Positions 19,587 through 28,462 are shown, numbered from the stretch's first letter. The stretch is DNA of 64,000 nucleotides from Pseudomonas deceptionensis (GCF_900106095.1 NZ_FNUD01000002.1:2935501-2999500); one strand, 5' to 3'. The notes: generated by a model from the letters alone, not told the origin. Numbers and translations are program-made.

Positions 19587-21494
19587 ATGTTTAAACGCAA
19601 ACCCCGCTTTTTGCCATTGCTGGCATGCTTGACCGCTGGCAGCGCTCAGGCAGCGACTGAAATCACAGCCCCGGTCTTGCAGCCGTGGTCCACCAGCAAA
19701 GCCCAGGCTTTGAGTTACTTGCCAAATGGCACGGGCGACGAACGCCTGGCCGTGAGCAAGCGCGAAGGTCTGCTGCTGCTCGATAAACAGGGCAAAACCC
19801 TGAGCCGGGTGCCGGGAGTGTTTGCCGGGCTGGACAGCCGTGCGCTGGGGGATCAGGTACTGGTTGCCAGCAACGACAAGGACAAACAGCAAGTGGCGCT
19901 GTTTAACCTCGACCCCAAGAGCCATCAATGGCAAGCACCGTCGTACCTGCCCCCCCGTGACTATGCGGTGAACGGGGTGTGCCTGTACCAGGATGACGCG
20001 AGCAACATCTACCTGTTCACCGTGGGCGAAGAGGGCAAGGGTGAGCAATGGCTGGTTGCTGCCGATAGCCAGCGTTTGCAAAAACCGTTGTTGGTACGCA
20101 GCCTGCCCTTGCCGCCGCAAGCCAAGTTTTGCCAGGTCGACGACGGTGCGCAGAACCTGTTCGTCAACGAAGAAAACGTCGGTTGGTGGGCGTACCCGGC
20201 ACACGCGGAAGCCGATGCTTCACGCGTGCCGGTGGCCATGGTCGAACCGTTTGGCAACGTGAAAACAAGCGCCGGGGCGATGGCGTCGGTGCCGGGTGGA
20301 GTCCTTGGGCTTGACCCGCAAGCGGCCCGGCTGAACCTCTATCAGCAACAAGGTAAACGCTGGTCACCGGTCGCCAGCCTGGCGCTGGCCGGTGTGGTCG
20401 AACCCGAACATCTGGCCGTGCGCCAGACACCGCAAGGCCTGCAAGTGCTGGTGCAGGATGGCGCCAACAGCAAGCTGCTGGAAGGCACCTTGGGCTGGCA
20501 AGCCACGGCGGTGAGTTTGCCGCCGGTGTTGGTGAGCGTGAAACCTGTGGTGCAGACCGAAGTAGTGGTGAGTCAGGGCGATGCGGCGGATGACCCGGCG
20601 ATTTGGGTTCACCCGCAACACCCCGCGCTGAGCCGTGTTTTGGGCACCAATAAGCAGCAAGGCCTTGAGGTGTACGACCTGCAAGGCAAGCGGGTGCAGT
20701 ACCTGCCGGTCGGGCGGCTGAACAACGTCGATGTACGCCCGGGTTTCACCCTGGGTTCGCGCACTGTGGACCTGGCGGTGGCGACCAACCGTGATCACAA
20801 CAGCCTGAGCGTGTTCAGCATTGATCGCGCCACGGGTGAGTTGCAGCCAGCCGGCGAGATCGCCACGCCGGTCAGCGACATCTACGGGTTGTGCCTGTTC
20901 AAGGCGCCGTCGGGCGACATCTACAGCTTTGCCAACGACAAGGACGGCACCTTTGTGCAACACCGCCTGTTTGCCAGGGGTGACAAGGTCGAGGGCGAGC
21001 TGGTGCGCCAGTTCAAGGTCCCGAGCCAGCCTGAAGGCTGTGTGGCAGACGATAAGCACCAACGCCTGTTCCTTGGTGAAGAGGATGTAGCGGTATGGGC
21101 GGTGGATGCCCGTCCTGACCAGCCTGCAACGCTGAGCAGCGTGATCAGGGTGGGTGAGCAGGTGCATGACGACATCGAAGGGCTGGCGCTTTATCAGACC
21201 GACAAAGACAACTACCTGGTGATCTCCAGCCAGGGCAATGACAGCTATGTCGTGCTCGATGCCGAGCCGCCTTATGCCCTGCGTGGCGCATTCCGGGTGG
21301 GCGTCAATGCCGGGGAGGGCATCGACGGTGCCTCGGAGACCGATGGCCTTGAAGTGACTTCGGCCAACCTGGGAGGCCCGTGGAGCAAAGGGATGCTGGT
21401 GGTGCAGGACGGTCGCAAGCGCATGCCCGAGCAAGCACAGAACTTCAAGTACATCCCCTGGGCCGAAGTGGCCAAGGCGCTGCACTTGCCATAA
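19587..21494 (+). CDS. Beta-propeller phytase (3-phytase), double-domain
   Basis: The 635-residue secreted protein has a signal peptide (about 1-22, ending AQA). The second half (about 325-635) is a full beta-propeller phytase domain: GDAADDPAIWVHPQHPALSR, then RVLGTNKQQGLEVYDLQGK, RLNNVDVR, the calcium-rich EGCVADDKHQRLFLGEED and DDIEGLALY, and ASETDGLEV. The first half has degenerate copies of the same blades (for example NGVCLYQDDASNIYLFTVGE), the incomplete-domain arrangement reported for dual-domain phytases. Such enzymes remove phosphates from calcium phytate. It sits downstream of the PHO-box receptor and upstream of exbB-exbD-tonB. Confidence 0.9.
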   Translation: MFKRKPRFLPLLACLTAGSAQAATEITAPVLQPWSTSKAQALSYLPNGTGDERLAVSKREGLLLLDKQGKTLSRVPGVFAGLDSRALGDQVLVASNDKDKQQVALFNLDPKSHQWQAPSYLPPRDYAVNGVCLYQDDASNIYLFTVGEEGKGEQWLVAADSQRLQKPLLVRSLPLPPQAKFCQVDDGAQNLFVNEENVGWWAYPAHAEADASRVPVAMVEPFGNVKTSAGAMASVPGGVLGLDPQAARLNLYQQQGKRWSPVASLALAGVVEPEHLAVRQTPQGLQVLVQDGANSKLLEGTLGWQATAVSLPPVLVSVKPVVQTEVVVSQGDAADDPAIWVHPQHPALSRVLGTNKQQGLEVYDLQGKRVQYLPVGRLNNVDVRPGFTLGSRTVDLAVATNRDHNSLSVFSIDRATGELQPAGEIATPVSDIYGLCLFKAPSGDIYSFANDKDGTFVQHRLFARGDKVEGELVRQFKVPSQPEGCVADDKHQRLFLGEEDVAVWAVDARPDQPATLSSVIRVGEQVHDDIEGLALYQTDKDNYLVISSQGNDSYVVLDAEPPYALRGAFRVGVNAGEGIDGASETDGLEVTSANLGGPWSKGMLVVQDGRKRMPEQAQNFKYIPWAEVAKALHLP

Positions 21495-21559
21495 CCCGGT
21501 CATGTGAATCCTTTTCAATCCTTTAACCGCTGGCGAATAACCCCGGCAGGAGCAGCACT

Positions 21560-22270
21560 ATGCACGCAACCATGGAACACATGACCATTTGGGGCCTGAT
21601 CAGCGACGCGAGTCTGCTGGTCAAAGGCGTGATGTTGACCCTGCTGGTGGCCTCGCTGTTGAGCTGGTTTTTGATTGTGCGGCGCAGCGCCATTTTGCGC
21701 CGCAGTGAGCGCGACATGGACAGCTTCGCCCAGCGCCTGCGGGCCCAGGGTGAACTCAATGCGCTGTACCGCGAAAGCCGTGACGCCAGCCAGGAAGATG
21801 CTGGCGCCGGGCAGGTCTTTGTTGCCGCCTACAGTGAATACGCCCAGCTCAGGCAACAGCCGGGGGTGGATGCCGAGGGCGTGATGCAAGGGGTCGAGCG
21901 GGCGCTGTATGTGGCCATCAGCGAGCAGGAAATCCGTCTGGAAAAAGGCCTGCAGTTTTTGGCCACCGTGGGTTCGGTCAGCCCCTACATCGGCTTGTTC
22001 GGCACCGTGTGGGGGATCATGAATTCCTTTATCGGTCTGTCCCAGGTGCAGCAGGCGACCCTGTCCACTGTGGCCCCGGGCATTGCCGAAGCCTTGATCG
22101 CAACCGCCATTGGCCTGTTTGCCGCGATCCCGGCGGTGATTGCCTATAACCGCTTCTCGGCCCGTGGCCAGACCTTGCTGACCCGTTACTACAGCCTGGG
22201 CAACGAAGTGCAGATGCGCCTGTACCGCAACCTGCATGCCGGTTCGCGGAACATGTCTGCCGTCGCTTGA
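21560..22270 (+). CDS. exbB: ExbB/TolQ-like proton channel protein
   Basis: The 236-residue membrane protein has three hydrophobic segments at about 18-38, 130-155 and 172-195. The MotA/TolQ/ExbB hallmark is GLQFLATVGSVSPYIGLFGT, then VWGIMNSF and later PGIAEALIATAIGLFAAIPA. A GGAG site precedes ATG 21560. It is followed 13 bases later by exbD and then tonB, so this is a private energy-transduction module for the receptor at 16923. The sequence is closer to TolQ than to classical ExbB, as is common for dedicated TonB systems. Confidence 0.88.
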   Translation: MHATMEHMTIWGLISDASLLVKGVMLTLLVASLLSWFLIVRRSAILRRSERDMDSFAQRLRAQGELNALYRESRDASQEDAGAGQVFVAAYSEYAQLRQQPGVDAEGVMQGVERALYVAISEQEIRLEKGLQFLATVGSVSPYIGLFGTVWGIMNSFIGLSQVQQATLSTVAPGIAEALIATAIGLFAAIPAVIAYNRFSARGQTLLTRYYSLGNEVQMRLYRNLHAGSRNMSAVA

Positions 22271-22283
22271 AAGGGAGTTCAAC

Positions 22284-22730
22284 ATGCTAACTCGACCACA
22301 GCGCAAACACGGGCCCAAGGCCGAAATGAACGTAGTGCCCTACATCGACGTGATGCTGGTGCTGCTGGTGATCTTTATGGTGACGGCGCCGATGCTGACC
22401 CAGGGGGTGAAGATTGAACTGCCCAAAGTCGCCAGCGAAGCCTTGGCCAATGACAGCCAGCAAAAAATCCTGACCCTGTCGGTCAAGGCCGAGGGCGGCT
22501 ACTACTGGAACCTGGGCAGCGAACTGGACACCAAAAACCAGACCGACAGCGCCGTCAGCCTTGAAGAGCTGCAAGCCAAGGTCGGTGAGGTGGTGGCGCA
22601 AAACGGTGATACCCAGGTGTATATCCGCGCCGACAATGAGGCCGGTTACGGCAGCGTGGTCAAGGCCATGGCCGCCTTGCAGCAAGGTGGCGTCACCCAC
22701 CTGGGGCTGGTGACCGAGGCCCCGGAATGA
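22284..22730 (+). CDS. exbD: ExbD/TolR-like protein
   Basis: The 148-residue protein has one N-terminal membrane segment containing the conserved proton-carrying aspartate (VVPYIDVMLVLLVIFMVTAP, D22). It ends in a periplasmic domain (VYIRADNEAGYGSVVKAMAA, LQQGGVTHLGLVTE). AAGGGAG lies before ATG 22284. The stop overlaps the start of tonB (ATGA). It works with the exbB product to energise TonB. Confidence 0.9.
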   Translation: MLTRPQRKHGPKAEMNVVPYIDVMLVLLVIFMVTAPMLTQGVKIELPKVASEALANDSQQKILTLSVKAEGGYYWNLGSELDTKNQTDSAVSLEELQAKVGEVVAQNGDTQVYIRADNEAGYGSVVKAMAALQQGGVTHLGLVTEAPE

Positions 22731-23521
22731 GTGCCGCGCTGATGCACGGCCCGTTGCTGCACGCCCGACCCTTGCCCTGGACCCGGTTGTGGCGCAACAG
22801 CCTGGCCTTGACGGTAACCGTTGCCCTGCACGGCGCGGTGGTGGCCTTTTTGGTGCTGGGCTGGAGCATGGAGCAACCGATGACAGAGCCGGCGCCCTCA
22901 AGCCTGAAAACCCGGCTGGTGATGTTGCCCGCCGAACCGATTGCGGTGCCACCGGCGCCAGAACCGCTGCCGGTGGCAGCCCCGGCGCCGGTAGTGGAGG
23001 CAAAACCCGAGGTGGTCAAACCCACGGTTGATCCGCAGCTAAGGGCGCGCAAACTGGAGCAGGCGGCGCTGGCGCGCAAGCGGGTCGAGGAACAAAAGCA
23101 GGTGCAGGTGGAGCAACAAAAAGCCGCGCAGCAACGGGCCGAACAGATCGAGGCCCAGCGCCGGCAAGCGCTGGCCGATGCTTCGGCGCAGCTGGCCCGG
23201 GTGGCCGCCGATAACGCCAGACGAGCGCAACAGGCAGCTGCGGCAGCGGATGTGCGCCAATACCTGCCCATCAGCAAACAAGCCCCGGACTACCCGCAGC
23301 GGGCACTGGACAAGGGCATTGAGGGTGACTGCACGGTGGAGTATTCGGTGACCCCGCAAGGCAAGGTCGACAACCCCAAAGTGGTGGGCAGTTGCCATCC
23401 GGCCTTTATCCGGCCCTCACTGGTGGCAGCCGCGACATTCCGCTACCAGCCGCGAATGGTTGATGGCCAGGCCGTCACGGTGCAGGGGGTGCGCAATACC
23501 TTTCACTACAAGATCCAGTAG
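22727..23521 (+). CDS. tonB: TonB-family energy transducer
   Basis: This 264-residue protein has an N-terminal membrane anchor at about 26-46 (NSLALTVTVALHGAVVAFLV) with the SxxxH-type histidine. A proline-rich stretch (about 65-100) and an alanine/glutamine/lysine-rich coiled coil (about 105-175, TolA-like) follow. The C-terminal TonB domain spans about 185-264 (YPQRALDKGIEGDCTVEYSV, then SCHPAFIRPSLVAAATFRYQ). The coiled-coil insertion is longer than in usual TonB proteins. It overlaps exbD by four bases and completes the receptor-phytase-ExbB-ExbD-TonB set. Confidence 0.9.
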   Translation: MSAALMHGPLLHARPLPWTRLWRNSLALTVTVALHGAVVAFLVLGWSMEQPMTEPAPSSLKTRLVMLPAEPIAVPPAPEPLPVAAPAPVVEAKPEVVKPTVDPQLRARKLEQAALARKRVEEQKQVQVEQQKAAQQRAEQIEAQRRQALADASAQLARVAADNARRAQQAAAAADVRQYLPISKQAPDYPQRALDKGIEGDCTVEYSVTPQGKVDNPKVVGSCHPAFIRPSLVAAATFRYQPRMVDGQAVTVQGVRNTFHYKIQ

Positions 23522-23530
23522 AACCTGTAA

Positions 23531-23638
23531 GTAGCCGCTGAGGAGCGAAGCGAGGCTGCGATGGGTTGCGCAGCGACCCTGAAATCTTGAAGGTCCTGCG
23601 GACCTTATCGCAGCCTCGCTTCGCTCCTCAGCGGCTAC
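23531..23638. repeat. Composite palindromic element, 32-bp perfect arms
   Basis: Arms at 23531-23562 and 23607-23638 (GTAGCCGCTGAGGAGCGAAG...) are exact reverse complements over 32 bases. The inner hairpins are GGG-ttgcgcagcga-CCC and AAGGTC-ctgcg-GACCTT. It has the same design as the element at 16632-16736, with compensatory stem changes. It lies between tonB and the DASS transporter and could terminate transcription. Confidence 0.8.
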
Positions 23639-23718
23639 GCTCACGATTGACAGGCATCAAGCCCCATCGCTTGTTCTTGACCTATGCTGCACGGGTTTTC
23701 AAGCACAAGGAAATGGCC

Positions 23719-25209
23719 ATGAATGCGCCTGCAACCACCCCGACGCCTGCTACGGCAAAAGCGAAACTCCCCATAGGCCTGGTGATTGCGGTCCTGGTCA
23801 TGATCGGCATTTTACTGCTGCCATTACCCGCCGACTTGCCGGTAGCCGGCCATCGCATGCTCGCGATCCTGGCATTTGCCGTGGTGGTGTGGATCACCGA
23901 AGCGGTGTCGTACGAAGCCAGCGCCATCATGATCACGTCCTTGATGGCGTTCCTGATCGGCATGGCGCCTACCCTGGATGACCCGTCCAGGCTCTACGGC
24001 ACGTCCGCCGGCATCACCATGGCCCTGACTGGCTTTTCCAATGCCGCCCTGGCACTGGTGGCGGGTGCGTTGTTTATTGCCGCCGCCATGACCCACACCG
24101 GTCTGGACCGGCGCATTGCGTTGGTCACGCTGTCGCGCATCGGTACCAGCACCCGGCGCATCCTGCTGGGGGCTATTGCAGTCACCATCCTGCTGAGCCT
24201 GGTGGTGCCCAGCGCCACTGCCCGCAGTGCCTGCGTGGTGCCGATCATGATGGGTGTGATCCTGGCGTTTGGCGTGGACAAACGCTCGAACATCGCCGCC
24301 GGGATCATGATTGTCGTGGCCCAGGGCACCAGTATCTGGAACGTAGGGATTCAAACGGCTGCCGCGCAAAACCTGCTGACCGTAGGCTTTATGGACAAGA
24401 TGCTCGGCGCCCGCGTGAACTGGCTCGACTGGCTGATCGCCGGTGCGCCCTGGGCCATCATCATGTCGGCGGTATTGCTGTTTGTGGTGCTCAAAATGCT
24501 CCCGCCGGAAAGCGACAGCATCCCCGGCGGCAAAGAGGCGGTCGAAAAATCACTGGCCGAACTGGGCCCCATGACCGGGCCGCAGAAACGCCTGATGGGT
24601 GTTTCGATAGCGTTGCTGCTGGCGTGGGCCACCGAAGGCAAGCTGCACAGCTTTGACACGACATCCACCACTTATGCCGGATTGGTCTTCTTGCTGTTGC
24701 CGCGCTTTGGCGTCATGACCTGGAAAGATGTTCAATCACGTATTCCGTGGGGCACGGTGATTGTGTTCGGGGTCGGGATCAGCCTGGGCACTGCGTTGTT
24801 GACCACCCAGGCCGGGCAATGGCTGGGCGTGCAAGTGGTGCAGAACACCGGCCTGGATAAGGTGGGGCCGTTGGGGATCTTTGCGATTCTGGGGGCGTTC
24901 CTGATTTTGATTCACTTGGGTTTTGCCAGTGCCACCGCGTTGACCTCGGCGCTGCTGCCGATTTTGATCGCGGTGCTGCAAACCTTGCCGGGTGAATTCA
25001 ACCGCCTGGGCATGACCATGTTGCTGGGCTTTGTAGTCAGCTACGGGTTTATCCTGCCGATCAATGCGCCGCAGAACATGGTGTGCCTGGGCACCCAAAC
25101 CTTCACTGCCAAGCAGTTTGCCAAGGTCGGGCTGATCGTTACCGCAGTGGGGTACTTGCTGATGTTGCTGTTCGCCGCAACGTACTGGAGCTGGTTGGGC
25201 TGGATGTAA
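23719..25209 (+). CDS. DASS/SLC13-family divalent anion:Na+ symporter
   Basis: The 496-residue membrane protein has about a dozen hydrophobic segments. Conserved blocks of the family include LAFAVVVWITEAVSYEASAI, VVPSATARSACVVPIMMGVI, and near the end IHLGFASATALTSALLPILI and INAPQNMVCLGTQTFT. The family imports di- and tricarboxylates, sulfate or phosphate. ATG 23719 is seven bases after AAGGA; ATG 23713 is too close to that site. It is separated from tonB by a palindromic repeat, so it is probably a separate unit. The substrate is not readable. Confidence 0.88.
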   Translation: MNAPATTPTPATAKAKLPIGLVIAVLVMIGILLLPLPADLPVAGHRMLAILAFAVVVWITEAVSYEASAIMITSLMAFLIGMAPTLDDPSRLYGTSAGITMALTGFSNAALALVAGALFIAAAMTHTGLDRRIALVTLSRIGTSTRRILLGAIAVTILLSLVVPSATARSACVVPIMMGVILAFGVDKRSNIAAGIMIVVAQGTSIWNVGIQTAAAQNLLTVGFMDKMLGARVNWLDWLIAGAPWAIIMSAVLLFVVLKMLPPESDSIPGGKEAVEKSLAELGPMTGPQKRLMGVSIALLLAWATEGKLHSFDTTSTTYAGLVFLLLPRFGVMTWKDVQSRIPWGTVIVFGVGISLGTALLTTQAGQWLGVQVVQNTGLDKVGPLGIFAILGAFLILIHLGFASATALTSALLPILIAVLQTLPGEFNRLGMTMLLGFVVSYGFILPINAPQNMVCLGTQTFTAKQFAKVGLIVTAVGYLLMLLFAATYWSWLGWM

Positions 25210-25256
25210 AAAGCCGCCAACCGGAGTAGCTGTGGATGTACAGAGATAACTCAACT

Positions 25257-25307
25257 GTGGGAGCGAGCCTGCGCGCGAAGATCATTCGCGAGCAGGCTCG
25301 CTCCCAC
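25257..25307. repeat. Compact REP pair (REPIN)
   Basis: Arms 25257-25278 and 25286-25307 are inverted copies of the same REP as at 19474, with one mismatch (GCGCGCGA against GCTCGCGA). They are separated by only seven bases. The element abuts the stop codon of mnhG and lies between convergent genes. Confidence 0.85.
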
Positions 25308-25679
25308 CTAGCTACCGTTTTCGCTACGCCCGCCGCTGCTGACTTCCGCCGGTACATCCTCGCCCGCCATGCGCTTGCGGAACAGTGAGGTCCGGGCCAG
25401 CAGCAAGGTGGTCACGGGTACGGTGATGGACAGCAGGATCGGCATCAGCCAGGCGTGCAATACCGGTGTCGATTTAAGCGCAGAAAAGTACAGGATCGAC
25501 GCCAGCGCCACCCCCCACGCACCAATGGTCGACGCCAGGGCCGGCGGGTGCATGCGCTGAAAAAAGTCCTTGAGGCGCAACAACCCGACAGCGCCGCACA
25601 AGGCAAACAGGCTGCTGAGCACCAGCAGCACGGCCACCGGTATTTCGATCCAGAGCGACAACTCGCTGAGGGAATTCAT
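25308..25679 (-). CDS. mnhG: Na+/H+ antiporter subunit G (MrpG/MnhG)
   Basis: The 123-residue protein has three membrane segments and the PhaG/MnhG signature GLLRLKDFFQRMHPPALAST. It is the last gene of the mnhAB-C-D-E-F-G operon. Its stop TAG directly touches a REP pair, and its ATG overlaps the mnhF stop (ATGA). Subunit G is needed for assembly and activity of the seven-subunit Mrp complex, which exchanges cytoplasmic Na+ for protons and supports salt and alkali tolerance. Confidence 0.9.
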   Translation of the reverse strand: MNSLSELSLWIEIPVAVLLVLSSLFALCGAVGLLRLKDFFQRMHPPALASTIGAWGVALASILYFSALKSTPVLHAWLMPILLSITVPVTTLLLARTSLFRKRMAGEDVPAEVSSGGRSENGS

Positions 25680-25954
25680 TCGATCACCTCGCCACGCAGC
25701 AGGAATTTGGCCAACGCAAAAGAGCCCACAAAGCCAAACAGGGCAATCAGCAATGCGCCTTCAAAGTAAGTGTCACTGGCATAGCGGATGCCCAGCACCA
25801 GCATCATCAACATGGCCAGGATGTACAGGTAGTCCAGCGCCAGAACCCGGTCCTGGGCCGACGGGCCCTTGAACAGGCGGATCACGGTCAGGACCATGGC
25901 CAGGCTGAAGATGAACAGGCTGAGCAGGATGGCATTGGTGAGCAGGGCACTCAT
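25676..25954 (-). CDS. mnhF: Na+/H+ antiporter subunit F (MrpF/MnhF)
   Basis: The 92-residue protein has three membrane segments and the conserved IRLFKGPSAQDRVLALDYLY block of the MrpF/PhaF family. Its start and stop both overlap neighbours by four bases (ATGA), so it is translated as part of the Mrp operon. It is a small membrane subunit of the hetero-oligomeric antiporter. Confidence 0.92.
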   Translation of the reverse strand: MSALLTNAILLSLFIFSLAMVLTVIRLFKGPSAQDRVLALDYLYILAMLMMLVLGIRYASDTYFEGALLIALFGFVGSFALAKFLLRGEVIE

Positions 25955-26439
25955 TCAAAGATCTCCATCAATGGGCGTTCGTAGGCGGTTTTGAAGTGTT
26001 CGATAAACTGCGCCTCATCGTCCAGATCGAACACATGCAACAACAGGACGCTGCGGTCCAGTGCCAGTTCCGACCAGATGGTGCCTGGCACCACGGTGGT
26101 GATCATCGACAGGGCCGCGAGGCCGTTGGCATCACGCAAGTCCAGGGGGATCTTGATAAACCGGGAGCGTGGCGGGTGTTTACCGGCCCTGAGCACACCC
26201 CAGGCCACGGCAATGTTAGAAACCACCACATCGAGGCCGACCAGAAAGAACAGCTTGAGAATCACCCCCGGGCGCCGGATGCGCACCGGCAATGGCCGCA
26301 ATGGCGCGAACATCAGCGGCGCCACAATGGCCAGCGCGGCGCCCAGCAACAGGTTACCGGCACTCAGCGACAGGTTGAGCAACAACCACAGCGCCCACAG
26401 CGCGAGGGACAGCCAGGGAGCGGGAAACAGACGCTTCAT
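25951..26439 (-). CDS. mnhE: Na+/H+ antiporter subunit E (MrpE/MnhE)
   Basis: The 162-residue protein has N-terminal membrane segments and a C-terminal cytoplasmic domain. It carries the MrpE blocks DVVVSNIAVAWGVLR and IKIPLDLRDANGLAALSMIT, followed by TVVPGTIWSEL. It overlaps mnhD and mnhF by four bases each. It is required for Mrp complex function in other bacteria. Confidence 0.92.
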   Translation of the reverse strand: MKRLFPAPWLSLALWALWLLLNLSLSAGNLLLGAALAIVAPLMFAPLRPLPVRIRRPGVILKLFFLVGLDVVVSNIAVAWGVLRAGKHPPRSRFIKIPLDLRDANGLAALSMITTVVPGTIWSELALDRSVLLLHVFDLDDEAQFIEHFKTAYERPLMEIFE

Positions 26440-28121
26440 GGTTGCACCTCCGGTGTTGCTGCCCTGGCTTCAGGGCTCGGTACCGGGCGGGTGCCGATCA
26501 CGGCCATGACGTAGCGCTCAGGGTTGTTCAGGGTGTCGGCAGCGGCCTGGGTGTAACGCAACACCGGCTCGGCCTTGATGGTCAGTACCACACACAGCCC
26601 CAGCAGCAGCACGATGGGCAGGCATTCGATGCGGCGCAGTATCGGCGACTCACGCTCAAGGGGCGTCCAGAAGCGCTGAATACCCATGCGCGAAAAGGCA
26701 ATCAACGACGCCAGCCCCGAGAGAATCAACAGCGCCAACAGGCTCCAGGCCGCCGTTGAAATCGGCTCGTCAGTCGCATTGCCCAGGCCCATCGGATTGA
26801 GCAGGGCGTTGAGCAGGCTGAGTTTGCCGATAAACCCGGACAGCGGCGGCATCCCGATGATCAATAGGGCGCAGGCGATAAAGCTCAGCCCCAGAAAGGC
26901 CATGGTCCAAGGAATGATCTGCCCGACCACCACCTTTTGCTCGTCGTCCAGGTTGCTGCCACGCGGCGGAGTGGAAGACTCGGCAAGGCTGGGTTGCGGC
27001 TCGGCATCGTCTTCAAGTACCAGGTCGGCAGAGGAACGCGAACGCTCGATCAGCTCGGCGAGCAGGAACAGTGCACTCAGGGCCAGGGTGGAGCTGACCA
27101 GATAGAACAGCGCAGCGGCAGTCAGGTTGGGCTGGGCAAACCCCACGGCCGACAGCAGGATGCCGGCGGACACCAGAATGCTCAGGCTGGCCATGCGCTC
27201 CAGGCGCTGGGCGGCGAGGATGGCAATCGCGGCACAGACGATGGTCGCCATGCCGCCGTAGATCAGCCAGTCGCCGGCAAAGTACGCCGACGCTCCGGCC
27301 TGCCCGGAGAACAGCAGGGTCCACAAACGCAGCACGGTGTAGATCCCGACCTTGGTCATGATCGCGAACAGGGCCGCCACCGGTGCACTGGCCGAGGAGT
27401 AAGCCGGCACCAGCCAGAAGTTCAGCGGCCACATCCCGGCCTTCGCCAGGAACGCAATCGCCAGAATGGCCGCGCCCGCATGCAGCAAGCCGCGATCAGC
27501 CTCGGGCACCAGAGGGATCTTCAGTGCCAGGTCGGCCATGTTCAGCGTACCGGTCACCCCGTAGATCAAGGCCGCCCCGATCAGGAACAACGAAGACGCC
27601 AGCAGGTTGATCGAAATGTAATGCAGCCCCGCCGACACCCGGGCCTTGCCCGAGCCGTGGAGCATCAGGCCGTAGGAGGCGGCCAGCAGCACTTCGAAGA
27701 ACACGAACAGATTGAACAGGTCGGCGGTCAGGAAGGCCCCGTACAGGCCCATCAGCTGGATCTGGAACAGCGCGTGGAAGCTGGCCCCGGCGCGGTCCCA
27801 GCGGGCCATGGCGAACATCAGGGCGCAGCTGGCGATGATGCCGGTCAACACCAGCATCAGGGCGCTCAGGTGATCAACCACCAGGGCAATCCCGAACGGT
27901 ACTTGCCAGTTACTGGGCAGGTACACCCCGATGGAGGCCGGGATGGCCTGCTGTCGAGTCCAGAGCAGCAACAGCACCGAGATGCCCAGGCCGATCAGGG
28001 TGGAAACCAGGTTGAGCCGGGCTTTGAGCGGGCGGTGTTTTTCCCCCAGCAACAGCATGATGGCCGCAGTCAGCAGCGGTAACAGAATGGGCGCAACGAT
28101 CAGATGCGGCATCAAATTCAT
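26436..28121 (-). CDS. mnhD: Na+/H+ antiporter subunit D (MrpD/MnhD)
   Basis: This 561-residue proton-pumping membrane subunit is related to complex I NuoM/NuoN. It has about fourteen hydrophobic segments, with FLTADLFNLFVFFEVLLAAS and AKAGMWPLNFWLVPAYSSAS in the core and GMPPLSGFIGKLSLLNALL near 420-440. An acidic, serine-rich loop at about 355-390 (VLEDDAEPQPSLAESSTPPR) separates membrane bundles. It overlaps mnhC and mnhE by four bases. Confidence 0.92.
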   Translation of the reverse strand: MNLMPHLIVAPILLPLLTAAIMLLLGEKHRPLKARLNLVSTLIGLGISVLLLLWTRQQAIPASIGVYLPSNWQVPFGIALVVDHLSALMLVLTGIIASCALMFAMARWDRAGASFHALFQIQLMGLYGAFLTADLFNLFVFFEVLLAASYGLMLHGSGKARVSAGLHYISINLLASSLFLIGAALIYGVTGTLNMADLALKIPLVPEADRGLLHAGAAILAIAFLAKAGMWPLNFWLVPAYSSASAPVAALFAIMTKVGIYTVLRLWTLLFSGQAGASAYFAGDWLIYGGMATIVCAAIAILAAQRLERMASLSILVSAGILLSAVGFAQPNLTAAALFYLVSSTLALSALFLLAELIERSRSSADLVLEDDAEPQPSLAESSTPPRGSNLDDEQKVVVGQIIPWTMAFLGLSFIACALLIIGMPPLSGFIGKLSLLNALLNPMGLGNATDEPISTAAWSLLALLILSGLASLIAFSRMGIQRFWTPLERESPILRRIECLPIVLLLGLCVVLTIKAEPVLRYTQAAADTLNNPERYVMAVIGTRPVPSPEARAATPEVQP

Positions 28122-28462
28122 TCTTTAGGCTCCCGGCCATCAACGTGGTCGGTACCGGTCAGGCCCCGAGAGGCCAGCAAGACCACCAGAAACAGCGCGG
28201 TCATGGCAAAACTGATGACGATGGCGGTGAGTACCAGCGCCTGGGGCAGCGGGTCTGTGTAGTTGAGCAAGTCCTGGGGCACGCCGTCCTTGATCACCGG
28301 TTCCTTGCCGATAAACAGGCTGCCCATGCTGAAAATGAACAGGTTGACCCCGTAAGACAGCAGGCACAGGCCCATGACCACCTGGAAGGTTCGCGGGCGC
28401 AGAACCAGCCAGGTACCCGATGCGGCCAGAACGCCGATAGCGATAGCGATGACTTCTTCCAT
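28118..28462 (-). CDS. mnhC: Na+/H+ antiporter subunit C (MrpC/MnhC)
   Basis: The 114-residue protein is NuoK-like with three membrane segments (LRPRTFQVVMGLCLLSYGVN, TDPLPQALVLTAIVISFAMT). ATG 28462 is chosen because an upstream extension of the frame lies inside mnhA. TGATG at 28460-28464 links the mnhA stop to this start. It is an essential small subunit of the Mrp antiporter. Confidence 0.92.
   Translation of the reverse strand: MEEVIAIAIGVLAASGTWLVLRPRTFQVVMGLCLLSYGVNLFIFSMGSLFIGKEPVIKDGVPQDLLNYTDPLPQALVLTAIVISFAMTALFLVVLLASRGLTGTDHVDGREPKE

Noticed and set aside
20364..21518. 384-residue open frame antisense to the phytase
   Set aside because: Explained by codon bias of the phytase gene on the plus strand.
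26937..28082. 381-residue open frame antisense to mnhD
   Set aside because: Its composition (Gln/Gly/His/Arg) is that of an antisense of hydrophobic codons. There is no start signal or domain.
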